Below are positions 33,402 to 41,744 of a stretch of DNA of 41,821 nucleotides, in pieces; within the stretch, counting starts at the first letter, position 1, and each line of letters begins with the position of its first letter. The position numbers and the translations under genes were made by a program. Under the pieces are notes generated by a model that saw only the letters and a program-made list of their open reading frames with translations, searched no databases and was not told where the DNA came from. The stretch spans positions 1 to 41,821 of the forward strand of contig JAWLBX010000027.1 in the NCBI GenBank assembly GCA_041687435.1. The letters are read 5' to 3'. Source of the DNA: JACKII01 sp041687435. GTDB lineage: Bacteria; Pseudomonadota; Alphaproteobacteria; Bin95.

Positions 33402-34998
33402 CCAGACACGCCCCAACGATCCTGGCGAGGCTCAACGCCTCAAGGAAGCCCTGTTCGGGCCAGAGATGGCCCAACTTCGCACCCTGATGCAACGCTATGG
33501 TGACGATGCTGCCCTGGCGGAAAGCGTCCACCGGGTGATTGTCGATGTGCTGCGCAAGGCCGGCATTCACGATCATGACCGGGTGGCGGAGGCGTTGGCG
33601 CCGATGGTCGTGCAAACGGTCGCGCAGGAAATTCCGCGCCAGCACGGCCGTATCGCCGGCGCGGTGATGCCCCATGCCCACCGGCTGCTGGCCCGCGGGG
33701 CGCGCGGCGCCGTCACTGCCGCGGCAAGGGCAATCGATACCGCCGCATCCCCCCTTATCTGGACGCAGCGCATTCAGGCCTACCGGCGCCAGCAGCCATT
33801 GGCGGCAGTGCAGGCTGGCAAGGGGCTATGGCTGGAGGGCATGGCACTGCTGCAAGGCCCAACCGGTAACGATGTGTTCAATGATTTTGACGATTCGCAC
33901 ACGATCGACCTGCTGACCGCCGCCGCCACTCATACCGTCGCCGACGGTACTGCCGTGCTTCTGCCGGGGATCGACGATTATCACTGGCTGGCGCGCCGCG
34001 ACGGGCTGGTCTGGCTGGTTGCTGCCCGTGGGGCGGAAGGTCAGGCAATCGGCAGCAGGCTTGCCCGTATCTTCGACGAGTTTTGCAGTCATTGGCGGGA
34101 AACATTCGAAGCGCTTGGCGGGCAGACGCCAGACCCGTTTTTGACGGCCAACATGGCCCGGGACCTGGATATCCGCTGCCGCAACGCCTTTGGCACCGCG
34201 CCAGGCGACCCGCCACCCCGCCCGCGGCCATGGTTCGGCTATGGTGTGCTGGCCGCCGCGGTGCTCGCATTGGCTGCATGGGGCGGTTCGTCGGCGTGGC
34301 AGGCCTATCAGGAAGGCGAAGTGGTGGCAGAGGCCGAGGCCGCGCTGCAGGCAGACCCCCTGCTGGCCGATCTGCCGCTGACGATGCAATACGACGCCGA
34401 TAGCAACCGCATCATTGTCCGCGGCGTCGTCGGTACGCGCGGCCTGTCTGGCAGGGTTGAGGGAGCGCTCGAATCCGCCATGCCGGGAAAACAGGTCGAC
34501 GTGTTGCTGATCGCGCCGCCGCTGGCCCCGGCGCCAAGCCAGCAGATCGTACAGCCGTCGGGTGGCCTGGAAGATCAGGTGCAGGATCTGTATGCGCGCC
34601 TGAACGGGCTGCAATCGCAATTGGCCCAAGCCTCGATGCAAACCTGGTTCGCCCAGCAGATCATCCGCTTTAATTCCGGCACCGATTATTTCGACTCCGC
34701 CCTGGTGCAACAACAAATCCAGGCGATTGCACAGCTGTTTCGCGACTGGCCGCCGGAATTCAATCTGCGGATCGTTGGTTATTCCGACAATACGGGCAGC
34801 GAGACGATTCAGGAGAGAATCGCATTGGACCGTGCGTTGACGGTCATGCAGGCGCTAACCGGCGCCGATGTGCCCAGCAGCCGGCTGATGGCCGTAGGCC
34901 GTGGCGCGGCCAAACCGCTGTCTATCATTCAGGGCGATGAAAGCATCAACCGCCGCGTGGAGTTCGAGGTTTATTCCCCCGCTGCGCTAGGCGGTTAA
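33394..34998 (+). CDS. Large membrane-anchored OmpA-domain protein with LFGPE N-terminus
   Basis: The 534-residue protein has a large cytoplasmic part (1-280) beginning with RLKEALFGPEMAQLRTL. One transmembrane segment follows (281-302), then a BON-like repeat (about 310-395, RIIVRGVVGTRGLSGRVEGAL) and a C-terminal OmpA domain (about 430-528, FNLRIVGYSDNTGSE, SSRLMAVGRG, NRRVEFEVY). Similar proteins with an N-terminal L-x-G-P-E motif occur in cyanobacteria and Proteobacteria as uncharacterised OmpA-family proteins. It would link a cytoplasmic module to peptidoglycan. ATG 33394 is preferred among several close ATGs. The VOC gene follows after 33 bases. Confidence 0.78.
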   Translation: MTDQTRPNDPGEAQRLKEALFGPEMAQLRTLMQRYGDDAALAESVHRVIVDVLRKAGIHDHDRVAEALAPMVVQTVAQEIPRQHGRIAGAVMPHAHRLLARGARGAVTAAARAIDTAASPLIWTQRIQAYRRQQPLAAVQAGKGLWLEGMALLQGPTGNDVFNDFDDSHTIDLLTAAATHTVADGTAVLLPGIDDYHWLARRDGLVWLVAARGAEGQAIGSRLARIFDEFCSHWRETFEALGGQTPDPFLTANMARDLDIRCRNAFGTAPGDPPPRPRPWFGYGVLAAAVLALAAWGGSSAWQAYQEGEVVAEAEAALQADPLLADLPLTMQYDADSNRIIVRGVVGTRGLSGRVEGALESAMPGKQVDVLLIAPPLAPAPSQQIVQPSGGLEDQVQDLYARLNGLQSQLAQASMQTWFAQQIIRFNSGTDYFDSALVQQQIQAIAQLFRDWPPEFNLRIVGYSDNTGSETIQERIALDRALTVMQALTGADVPSSRLMAVGRGAAKPLSIIQGDESINRRVEFEVYSPAALGG

Positions 34999-35031
34999 TA
35001 TCAACAAACTTTTGGAAAGGGAGCCGCCCAC

Positions 35032-35829
35032 ATGTCTCTGCTGCTGCGCCAGATTTGCCTGGTCGCTCATGACCTGGCCGCGACCGAAAAAGCCTTTGCC
35101 GACGTTCTGGACCTGCCGGTTTGCTTCCGCGACCCGGCAGTCGGCCGGTGGGGGCTGGAAAATTTTCTTTGCCCGGTCGGGTTCTCATTTCTGGAGGTGG
35201 TCGCCCCACTGGCTGGCAAGCAGCCGGAGGAGACTGCCGCCGGCCGCTATCTGGAGCGGCGCAAGGGCGACGGTGGTTATATGGTCATCCTGCAAGCCTC
35301 CGACGACATTCACCCGCGGCTGTATGAGCGCCTGCCAGACCTGGACGTGCGCATCGCGACCGAGATGGATTATGGAGACTTTCGCGGTGTCCAACTGCAT
35401 CCGCGCGATGTCGGCGGCGCCATCCTCTCGATCGACCGCAACGATTTGGACCCGGACGATCCCATCCGGCCCGATCAGCCCTGGCACCCAGCCGGTGGTA
35501 CGGCCTGGCGGGACCTGGAGCCGTCGCATCTCATAACCGGCTTTCACGCCGCCGAGTTGCAAAGCGACCAGCCGGAGGCTCTGGCCAGCCGATGGACCGA
35601 GGTGCTGGACCGGACGCTGTCCGTGGACGCACAGGCCAACCCCTGCATCCAACTCGACGACGCGACCCTGCGTTTCGTCAAGGCGCGTGACGGCCGCGGC
35701 GAAGGGCTTGGCGGCCTGGACCTGGCCTGTTCCGATGCCGACGAGGTCAAGCGCCGGGCTCTCGCGGGCGGCTTCACGGTGGAGGATGACACAGTGATGC
35801 TGTGCGGGATACGATTGAAGCTGGTTTAG
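35032..35829 (+). CDS. VOC-family protein with glyoxalase-like domain
   Basis: The 265-residue protein has two VOC-type modules. The first starts LLRQICLVAHDLAATEKAF, and the second is in the C-terminal half around HLITGFHAAELQSDQPEALASRW. Members of the glyoxalase-like group are mostly uncharacterised. GGAAAGGGAG upstream supports the start. It is close behind the OmpA cassette, although a shared role is not evident. Its 3' end lies eight bases from the tRNA-Sec gene on the opposite strand. Confidence 0.8.
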   Translation: MSLLLRQICLVAHDLAATEKAFADVLDLPVCFRDPAVGRWGLENFLCPVGFSFLEVVAPLAGKQPEETAAGRYLERRKGDGGYMVILQASDDIHPRLYERLPDLDVRIATEMDYGDFRGVQLHPRDVGGAILSIDRNDLDPDDPIRPDQPWHPAGGTAWRDLEPSHLITGFHAAELQSDQPEALASRWTEVLDRTLSVDAQANPCIQLDDATLRFVKARDGRGEGLGGLDLACSDADEVKRRALAGGFTVEDDTVMLCGIRLKLV

Positions 35830-35837
35830 CAGGGTCT

Positions 35838-35934
35838 TGGCGGAAAGGAGTGGGAGTCGAACCCACCAGACAGCGTTGGCGCCGTCTCGACTGGTTTTGA
35901 AGACCAGGCCGGCCACCGGACCGGATTCCCTTCC
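35838..35934 (-). tRNA. selC: tRNA-Sec (anticodon UCA)
   Basis: On the minus strand the RNA begins GGAAGGGA and ends TCCTTTCC-G-CCA, with CCA encoded. It has an 8-bp acceptor stem (one G-U pair), a 5-bp T stem (GTGGG/CCCAC) with loop TTCGACT, and an anticodon arm CTGGT-CTTCAAA-ACCAG with anticodon TCA. It also has an extra arm with an eight-pair stem (AGACGGCG/CGCTGTCT) and a D arm with CGGTG as in known tRNA-Sec. The 8+5 acceptor/T geometry with anticodon UCA is diagnostic for selenocysteine tRNA and different from Ser or Leu tRNAs. It delivers Sec to UGA codons through SelB. It lies 48 bases after the MFS stop codon on the same strand. Confidence 0.95.
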
Positions 35935-35982
35935 ACAGCCCCTATGTGCCCCAGACTGGCGCCGGGGGCAATCACCCCGGCA

Positions 35983-37188
35983 TCAGCCGGCGGATTTTGG
36001 TTCCGCCACCATCTGCGCCAGCGTCGTGATGACGACGGCGATGACCAGCAGGCCGCCAGCAACCGGGAATACCCATGCCTCGCCACCCGTATCGACCAGC
36101 GCACCGAAGACGACGCCGGCAAGCCCGGATCCTATAGACAGGCCAACGAACACAAAGCCGAACACCCGGCCGCTGCCGCCCGGCGGGGTGATCGCCCTGA
36201 CCATCAGATCGCGCGCCGGCAGCACGGCGCCAAAGCCAAAGCCGGAGGCGATGAAGATGGCGAACAGCAGCAGGCCCTGAGGCGAGAGCACCGGCGGCAA
36301 CATCATCAACGCGGCGGCAAACAGCAGGCACACCGCCGCCACGAGGCCATGCCGGCCGAACCGCTCCGCCAGCACGCCGCCCGCCAAAATGCCGGCGGCA
36401 ATTGCGAACTGGTAAGCGCTCAGCACCTGCGCCGCGCCAGCTTCGTCGGTCAGGCCCATCTGCACCATGGCGACGACGCCCTGGCTGCCGATTCCACCGG
36501 TTGCCAGGCCATAGGTCGCCAGGAACAGGAAATACAGCAGGACCGGCGCGGTCAGCAGCACCGACTTCGACTTCTCGCCAGGAATCTTTGGCTTCGGCTC
36601 GACCCGTTCGCCCGCCAGCGCGTCCCCCTGTGCCAGGATCACCAGCGCCGCGGCAAGGCCGGCAATGCCGACCACGATAAAAGCCATGCGCCAGTCGAAG
36701 GCTGCCGCCAAGGCCACCATCGCGACAGGCGCCACGCCGCCGCCGAAAAATCCGGAGAATGTGTGGAGTGAGTACGCCCGGCCAAGCCGCTTTTCCGCGA
36801 TTTTTGCGGCGATAATGGCATAATCGACCGGGTGAAACACGGCGTTGCCAACGCCAGCCAGCACGGCAAACAACGCAAACATCCAAAAGCCATCCGAAAG
36901 GCCTATCGCAGCAATTGCCAGCGCATTCAGGCCCAGGCCGGCGGCCAGCATCTGCCGGGCGCCAATCTTGTCTAACAACGCGCCGACGGGGGCCTGCAAC
37001 ACGCCACCAATCCAGGCATAGCCGGCAATTGCACCGCCCAACATGGCAAAGCCAACCTCAAATTCACGCGCAAGCACCGGCAGCATGGGAGGCAGGCAAA
37101 GAATGTAAAAATGGCTCAGAAAGTGCCCGATGCCGATCAGCGAGAGAACGCGGGTCTCACTGGCTGGCTGGGCGGTGATTGTGGTCAT
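35983..37188 (-). CDS. MFS transporter
   Basis: This 401-residue protein has about twelve transmembrane segments. Typical signs are IGIGHFLSHFYILCLPPMLP at the first helix, GGVLQAPVGALLDKIGAR in the loop 2-3 region and NAVFHPVDYAII in the middle of the first half. The group includes fosmidomycin-resistance-like carriers. ATG 37188 has AGGAAAGG upstream; the frame extends 49 codons further without support. The next gene downstream on this strand is tRNA-Sec. The substrate is unknown. Confidence 0.84.
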   Translation of the reverse strand: MTTITAQPASETRVLSLIGIGHFLSHFYILCLPPMLPVLAREFEVGFAMLGGAIAGYAWIGGVLQAPVGALLDKIGARQMLAAGLGLNALAIAAIGLSDGFWMFALFAVLAGVGNAVFHPVDYAIIAAKIAEKRLGRAYSLHTFSGFFGGGVAPVAMVALAAAFDWRMAFIVVGIAGLAAALVILAQGDALAGERVEPKPKIPGEKSKSVLLTAPVLLYFLFLATYGLATGGIGSQGVVAMVQMGLTDEAGAAQVLSAYQFAIAAGILAGGVLAERFGRHGLVAAVCLLFAAALMMLPPVLSPQGLLLFAIFIASGFGFGAVLPARDLMVRAITPPGGSGRVFGFVFVGLSIGSGLAGVVFGALVDTGGEAWVFPVAGGLLVIAVVITTLAQMVAEPKSAG

Positions 37189-37338
37189 GCGGACGAGCCT
37201 TTCCTGGCGCGGTCGAGCCGAAACCGTATGCCAGCCCTCGCCAATGTTCCAAGCCTGTTTTCCATTTTTGACGAAAAGGTCTGTTGCTTTGAAAAAACAA
37301 ATCCAGCAACTTTTGCGGGCATAAAATTCAATCAAAAT

Positions 37339-38538
37339 ATGAGTCGTCGCGTGCGCCGTTTCCGCTCTGCCATGCTGTTGATCGTGAGTCAGGGCGCAAG
37401 GCTGGCCGGACCAAGCCTTGCGCTACTGCTGCTTGCAGCGCTTTGGCCTGCCGGAACGTTTGGGAGCTTCGCCAGCGCCTATGCTCTTGCCTCGCTTGTG
37501 GGACTGTTGCCGGCGACGGGGCTTTCCGCCTGGCTCCTCGACCGGAGCGCCCGCCAGCCCGGCGCAGCGCGGCCGATGCTGCGCCGGGCTTGGCTGTTGC
37601 TGGCTGGTTTCGGAATTGCGGCGGTGGGATTGGCTGGCTGCGTTTCAGTCATGCTGCCGGACTATTCGGACGCCATCCTTCCCACCCTTACCTTGGCCAT
37701 GCTGCTGGCTGGGGCAGCAGACAATGGATTCGCCGCCTTGCGCGCCCAACGGCGGGAGGACATGGTGGCTGTCATCGCCTTGCCTGCCAATGCCGCCCTC
37801 CTGGCAAGCGCTGCGCTGCTGCATGGCGATGGTGCAGAGGCAATCGCCTGTGCCTGGGCAGGCGTGCGCGGGGTCCAGGTTTTGGCGCTCAGCCTAGCCG
37901 CAGCGCGGACATTGCCGCGCTCAACCTCACCCGGTCCGCCATTGCGCCAGGTTTGGCCTTTCTTCGGTAGCCAGAGCGCTGGTGTGGTTTATGGTCAGGC
38001 CGATACGCTGCTGGTGCATGCGCTGGCGGGAGAGGTGGCGGCGGGGCTCTACAATGTTGCCGCCCGCTTGCTGCAACTGGCGAGTTTTGGGGCGCAAACG
38101 CTGGCGCAATGGTTCCAGCCGAGACTGGCGGCAGCGCCCGCTGGCAGCACGCCTTGGCTGAGGCAGCGCCGGTTTCTCAGGATTGGCCTGGGCGTAACCG
38201 CCATTGCCGGCGCTGCCGGATTCGGTGTCATCGGGCCGGCTCTGCTGCCGCCGGTCTTGGGTCCGGCCTATGCGGCCGCCGCGCCGGTGATCAAGCTGGC
38301 GGGTCTGGTTCTGATCGCCCGTTGCGTCGTCGCAGGCCAGTGGATCGAATTGACTGCGTGGCAGCGAGAGGCTCACCGGGCAGGGCATTCGTGGCTACTT
38401 CTGGCGCTGTTCCTGACGCTGGCTTGGCCACTGACATTGCAATTCGGGGGACTTGGCACGATGGCCGCACACCTGCTGGCACTCGGGCCGATTGCCGCGT
38501 TGAGTGGCCGCAGTTTGGCGCGCGCTCGCCAGACGTGA
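37339..38538 (+). CDS. Polysaccharide flippase-like membrane protein (MOP/Wzx type)
   Basis: The 399-residue protein is strongly hydrophobic, with about ten to twelve membrane segments. It shows the family-like stretches FGSFASAYALASLVGLLPATG and VVYGQADTLLVHALAGEVAAGLYNVAARL and a late LGPAYAAAAPVIKLAG, as in Wzx and related lipid-linked sugar exporters. It would flip a lipid-linked oligosaccharide across the inner membrane. ATG 37339 has no clear Shine-Dalgarno. The polysaccharide deacetylase and galU-ugd genes elsewhere in the window fit this role. It ends 22 bases before lutA. Confidence 0.75.
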   Translation: MSRRVRRFRSAMLLIVSQGARLAGPSLALLLLAALWPAGTFGSFASAYALASLVGLLPATGLSAWLLDRSARQPGAARPMLRRAWLLLAGFGIAAVGLAGCVSVMLPDYSDAILPTLTLAMLLAGAADNGFAALRAQRREDMVAVIALPANAALLASAALLHGDGAEAIACAWAGVRGVQVLALSLAAARTLPRSTSPGPPLRQVWPFFGSQSAGVVYGQADTLLVHALAGEVAAGLYNVAARLLQLASFGAQTLAQWFQPRLAAAPAGSTPWLRQRRFLRIGLGVTAIAGAAGFGVIGPALLPPVLGPAYAAAAPVIKLAGLVLIARCVVAGQWIELTAWQREAHRAGHSWLLLALFLTLAWPLTLQFGGLGTMAAHLLALGPIAALSGRSLARARQT

Positions 38539-38560
38539 GCCGAACAGCTAAAACAGGCGC

Positions 38561-39325
38561 ATGGTGAAAGACTTCCCCCATGTCGGACTGCTGATCACGT
38601 GCTTGGTCGATACCATGCGGCCGGAAATTGGCTTTGCGACCCTAAAACTGTTGGAACAGGCCGGCTGCCGCGTTTCGGTGCCGGACGCGCAAACCTGCTG
38701 CGGCCAGCCTGCCCTCAATTCAGGCGCCAGGGCGGAAGCGCAGGCGTTGGCCAAGCGCGTGATTGCGGCGTTCGAGCCGTTCGATTACGTGGTTGCCCCC
38801 TCCGGCTCCTGCCTCGGCACGGTCAAGGCGCATTATCCGGAATTGCTTGCCGATGATCCGGTCTGGCACAGACGGGCCGCGCAGGTTGCGGCCAAGTCTT
38901 ATGAAATTCTCTCCTTCCTGGCCGATGTGCGCGGATGGCAGCCACAAGGCGTCCGCTTTCCGGCCAGAGCCACGTATCACCACACGTGTGCCGGCCTGCG
39001 GGAGCTAGGCATCTACGCCCAGCCATTGCAGTTGCTGGAACACGTTGATGGGTTGGAAATCTTACCGTTGGAAGGCGAGACGGCCTGCTGCGGCTTCGGC
39101 GGCACGTTTGCAGTCAAGTACCCAGAAATTTCCACTGCCATCGTCTCCGACAAGACCCGTCAGATCGCGGCGACAGGCGCGGATACGCTGCTGGCTGCCG
39201 ATCTTGGCTGCCTGATGAACATAGCCGGCAAGCTGAGCCGCGAGGGCCGCGGTGACATCCGCGTGTTTCACCCGGTCGAAATCCTGGCTGGCATGGCCGA
39301 TGGCAAGGGAGTGGCCGGCCGATGA
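38561..39325 (+). CDS. lutA: L-lactate oxidation protein LutA (Fe-S, CCG-domain)
   Basis: The 254-residue protein has two cysteine-rich CCG domains, with C14, C46-C47 (TCCGQP), C84, C143 and C176-C177 (ACCGFGG), and a later GCLMNIAG. LutA/LldE proteins form part of the LutABC complex that oxidises L-lactate to pyruvate and passes electrons onward. The domain also resembles the C-terminal half of GlcF and of heterodisulfide reductase subunit B. It overlaps lutB by four bases (ATGA), so it is translated with it. Confidence 0.92.
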   Translation: MVKDFPHVGLLITCLVDTMRPEIGFATLKLLEQAGCRVSVPDAQTCCGQPALNSGARAEAQALAKRVIAAFEPFDYVVAPSGSCLGTVKAHYPELLADDPVWHRRAAQVAAKSYEILSFLADVRGWQPQGVRFPARATYHHTCAGLRELGIYAQPLQLLEHVDGLEILPLEGETACCGFGGTFAVKYPEISTAIVSDKTRQIAATGADTLLAADLGCLMNIAGKLSREGRGDIRVFHPVEILAGMADGKGVAGR

Positions 39326-40740
39326 GCACCGCGCTGCGCTCCCCCGCCAACTTCAGGCGCGAGGCCGCCGAGGCGGTCACCAAGCCCTCGCTCAAAATCG
39401 CGCTGGATCGCACCACCGGCCTGTTGCAGCGTCGCCGCACCGATGTATTGAAGGCCTATCCCGAGTTCGAAGTGACGCGGGAAATTGCCAAGAACATCAA
39501 GGACCACACCCTCGCCCATCTCGACCACTACTTGGTCGAGTTCGAGCGGAACGCCACCGCCGCCGGGGCGATCGTGCATTGGGCGGAAACGCCGGAGGAA
39601 GCCTGCCGCATCGTCATCGACCTCTGCCGGCAGGCCGACGCGAAGTCGGTGACGCGGGTGAAATCAATGCTGGGCGAGGAAATCGGCCTGCCGAAGGCGC
39701 TCGCCGCCGCCGGTATCGACCGGGTGGAAACCGATCTGGCCGAGCACATCATCCAGCTGGCCGACGAGCCGCCCTCGCACATCGTCATCCCGGCCATGCA
39801 CAAGACGCGGGAGGAGGTGGCCGAACTTTTCGCCAACCACCACAAGGAACCGAAGATCGACGGCGAGGTGGGCACGCTGGTGGAAAGCGCTCGGCAGGAG
39901 TTGCGCGCCAAGTACGTCGCCGCCGATGTCGGCATTTCCGGCGCCAACTTCCTGATCGCGTCGACCGGCAGCGTCTGCACTGTCACGAACGAGGGCAATG
40001 CGGAGCTGACGACGGAGCTGCCGCGCATGCACATCGTCACCGCCGGCATTGAGAAGCTGGTGCCGGAGCCGGAGCACGCGCTGGTGCTGCTGCGCCTGCT
40101 GGCGCGCTCGGCCCTCGGCACCGAGTTTACCCAGTACACCAGCTTCTTCACCGGCCCGCGCCGCGAAGGGGAGACTGCGGGGCCGGAGGCGATGCATATC
40201 GTGCTGGTCGACAATGGCCGCACGCAGATGCTTGCAGGCGAGATGCGCCCCATGCTGCGCTGCATCCGCTGCGGCGCCTGCATCAACCATTGCCCGGTCT
40301 ACGGCGCCATCGGTGGGCATCCCTACGGCTCTACCTATCCGGGACCGATGGGCAGCGTGTTGACGCCCGCGCTGGAATCGCTGGAGGTGGCAAAAGACCT
40401 GCCGCACGCCTGCACATTGAACGGGCGCTGCGCCGAGGTCTGCCCGGTTAAGATCCCGCTGCCGGACCTGATCCGCTCGCTGCGCGACGACACCTGGCGG
40501 CGCAAGCTGGTGCCGAAGCCTGCGCGCTGGGCGGTGCAAGGCTGGGCATGGATGGCCATGCGGCCGCGGCTTTACCGGCTGGCAGCAGGGTTGGCCAACC
40601 AAGCACTGCGGCTTTGGGCCGGCCCGCGGTCTATGATCGCGAAATTACCGCTGGCCAGTGGCTGGACCGACAGCCGCGATCTCCCGGCCCCAATCGGCCC
40701 GACCTTCATGGAACAATACCGGCGGAGGCAGCGCCGATGA
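39322..40740 (+). CDS. lutB: L-lactate oxidation protein LutB (Fe-S)
   Basis: The 472-residue protein has an N-terminal LUD-like domain (with ASTGSVCTVTNEGNAEL) and then two [4Fe-4S] motifs, CIRCGACINHCPVYG and CTLNGRCAEVCPVKI. It ends with the usual LutB basic tail. It shuttles electrons in LutABC-mediated lactate oxidation. ATG 39322 overlaps the lutA stop, and the stop overlaps lutC, so the three are one operon. Confidence 0.94.
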   Translation: MSTALRSPANFRREAAEAVTKPSLKIALDRTTGLLQRRRTDVLKAYPEFEVTREIAKNIKDHTLAHLDHYLVEFERNATAAGAIVHWAETPEEACRIVIDLCRQADAKSVTRVKSMLGEEIGLPKALAAAGIDRVETDLAEHIIQLADEPPSHIVIPAMHKTREEVAELFANHHKEPKIDGEVGTLVESARQELRAKYVAADVGISGANFLIASTGSVCTVTNEGNAELTTELPRMHIVTAGIEKLVPEPEHALVLLRLLARSALGTEFTQYTSFFTGPRREGETAGPEAMHIVLVDNGRTQMLAGEMRPMLRCIRCGACINHCPVYGAIGGHPYGSTYPGPMGSVLTPALESLEVAKDLPHACTLNGRCAEVCPVKIPLPDLIRSLRDDTWRRKLVPKPARWAVQGWAWMAMRPRLYRLAAGLANQALRLWAGPRSMIAKLPLASGWTDSRDLPAPIGPTFMEQYRRRQRR

Positions 40741-41375
40741 GTGACGCCCGTACCCGCATCCTTGCCCGCCTTGCCTCTGCGAGAGGCAAGAACGCGCCAA
40801 ATGCCGAGGCCATTGCGGCAGAACGTGCGGCACTCATACCCGACGCCAGCGCAACGCAGCCCACCTTTGCCGAGCAGCACACTCTTACGCGATTTGAAGC
40901 GATGGCGACCAGCGAGCGCCTAACCGCAACCGTTTCACATATCGAAAGTCTGAAGGACGTGCCCGCCGCCGTAGCAGCCTATCTCGCGCACAGGGGTTTA
41001 TCCGCCGAGGCAGCGGTGGCACCGGCGCTGGCGGATTTGGAGTGGGGCGAGATCCAAGCCTCCACGTCGATTACACCGAACCAGCCGGTTGCGGTGACAA
41101 TGGCCGAGGGCGGCGTGGCGGAGACCGGCAGCCTGATCTTCCGCTCTGGCCCCGAAACGCCGATGCTGCACAACTTCCTGGGCCTGCACCACATTGCCGT
41201 GGTACGGCAGGATCGGATCGGGCGCTACCTGGAAAGCGTGTTCGGCCCGGATGCCCCGGCACTGCCCCGCATCATGACACTCGTCACCGGCACCAGCGGC
41301 ACCGCGGATATCGAGGCCGTCAACATCCGCGGCGCACACGGGCCACGCTACCTGCACATTCTGTTGGTGGGGTGA
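40737..41375 (+). CDS. lutC: L-lactate oxidation protein LutC (LUD domain)
   Basis: The 212-residue LUD-domain (DUF162) protein has PVAVTMAEGGVAETGSLIF and PRIMTLVTGTSGTADIE, the conserved blocks of LutC/LldG. The start ATG 40737 overlaps the lutB stop (ATGA). No lutR- or lctP-like gene is in the window. The open frame upstream to 40548 is antisense-type noise over lutB. Confidence 0.92.
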   Translation: MSDARTRILARLASARGKNAPNAEAIAAERAALIPDASATQPTFAEQHTLTRFEAMATSERLTATVSHIESLKDVPAAVAAYLAHRGLSAEAAVAPALADLEWGEIQASTSITPNQPVAVTMAEGGVAETGSLIFRSGPETPMLHNFLGLHHIAVVRQDRIGRYLESVFGPDAPALPRIMTLVTGTSGTADIEAVNIRGAHGPRYLHILLVG

Positions 41376-41399
41376 GAGTCGAAGAAAGCCGAGAAGACG

Positions 41400-41744
41400 C
41401 TGACCTTTAATAACCTTTTAGACCTCACCGGCATAGACCCCAAGACGGTAATCGCCCTCAGGCACAGGCCATCAGAGCGTAAACTCCGTCGGGTGCTGCC
41501 CTGGCTGGCCGCTGAACATGCAGAGATGTTTAACGCCTATCAGCAAACACAACGCCCGATTGTGGAGAAGGCACTTCTCACTGTTCACCATATTGCCGCG
41601 TTCATCGGTCAGGAACCCAGCAGGGCTATCTTTGTCGGCCTCTACCAGAGAGTCGGCGAGGAGTTGATCAGCCGGCAGGACTTCTATGCCAAGCCCGAAG
41701 TCCAACGATTGGTCGGCCTCGGCCTAGAGCGCTTTTGTTTCTGA
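41400..41744 (+). pseudogene. Truncated gene, N-terminal region resembling GIY-YIG-associated proteins
   Basis: In the same frame as lutC and just after its stop, codons from about 41400 read TFNNLLDLTGIDPKTV, then RRVLPWLAAEHAEMFNAYQQ and AAFIGQEPSRAIFVGLY, and end at TGA 41742-41744. This resembles the N-terminal domain of proteins annotated as GIY-YIG nuclease family, but the nuclease part is missing. There is no ATG in frame: CTG 41400 and GTG 41493 are the nearest starts. The coding similarity breaks where an insertion-element-like end begins at about 41745, so the gene is probably interrupted. The family assignment is from memory of similar proteins. Confidence 0.45.

Noticed and set aside
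35838..35934. Serine or leucine tRNA, or a UGA suppressor
   Set aside because: The acceptor stem has eight pairs with a five-pair T stem, and the D arm and extra arm match tRNA-Sec.
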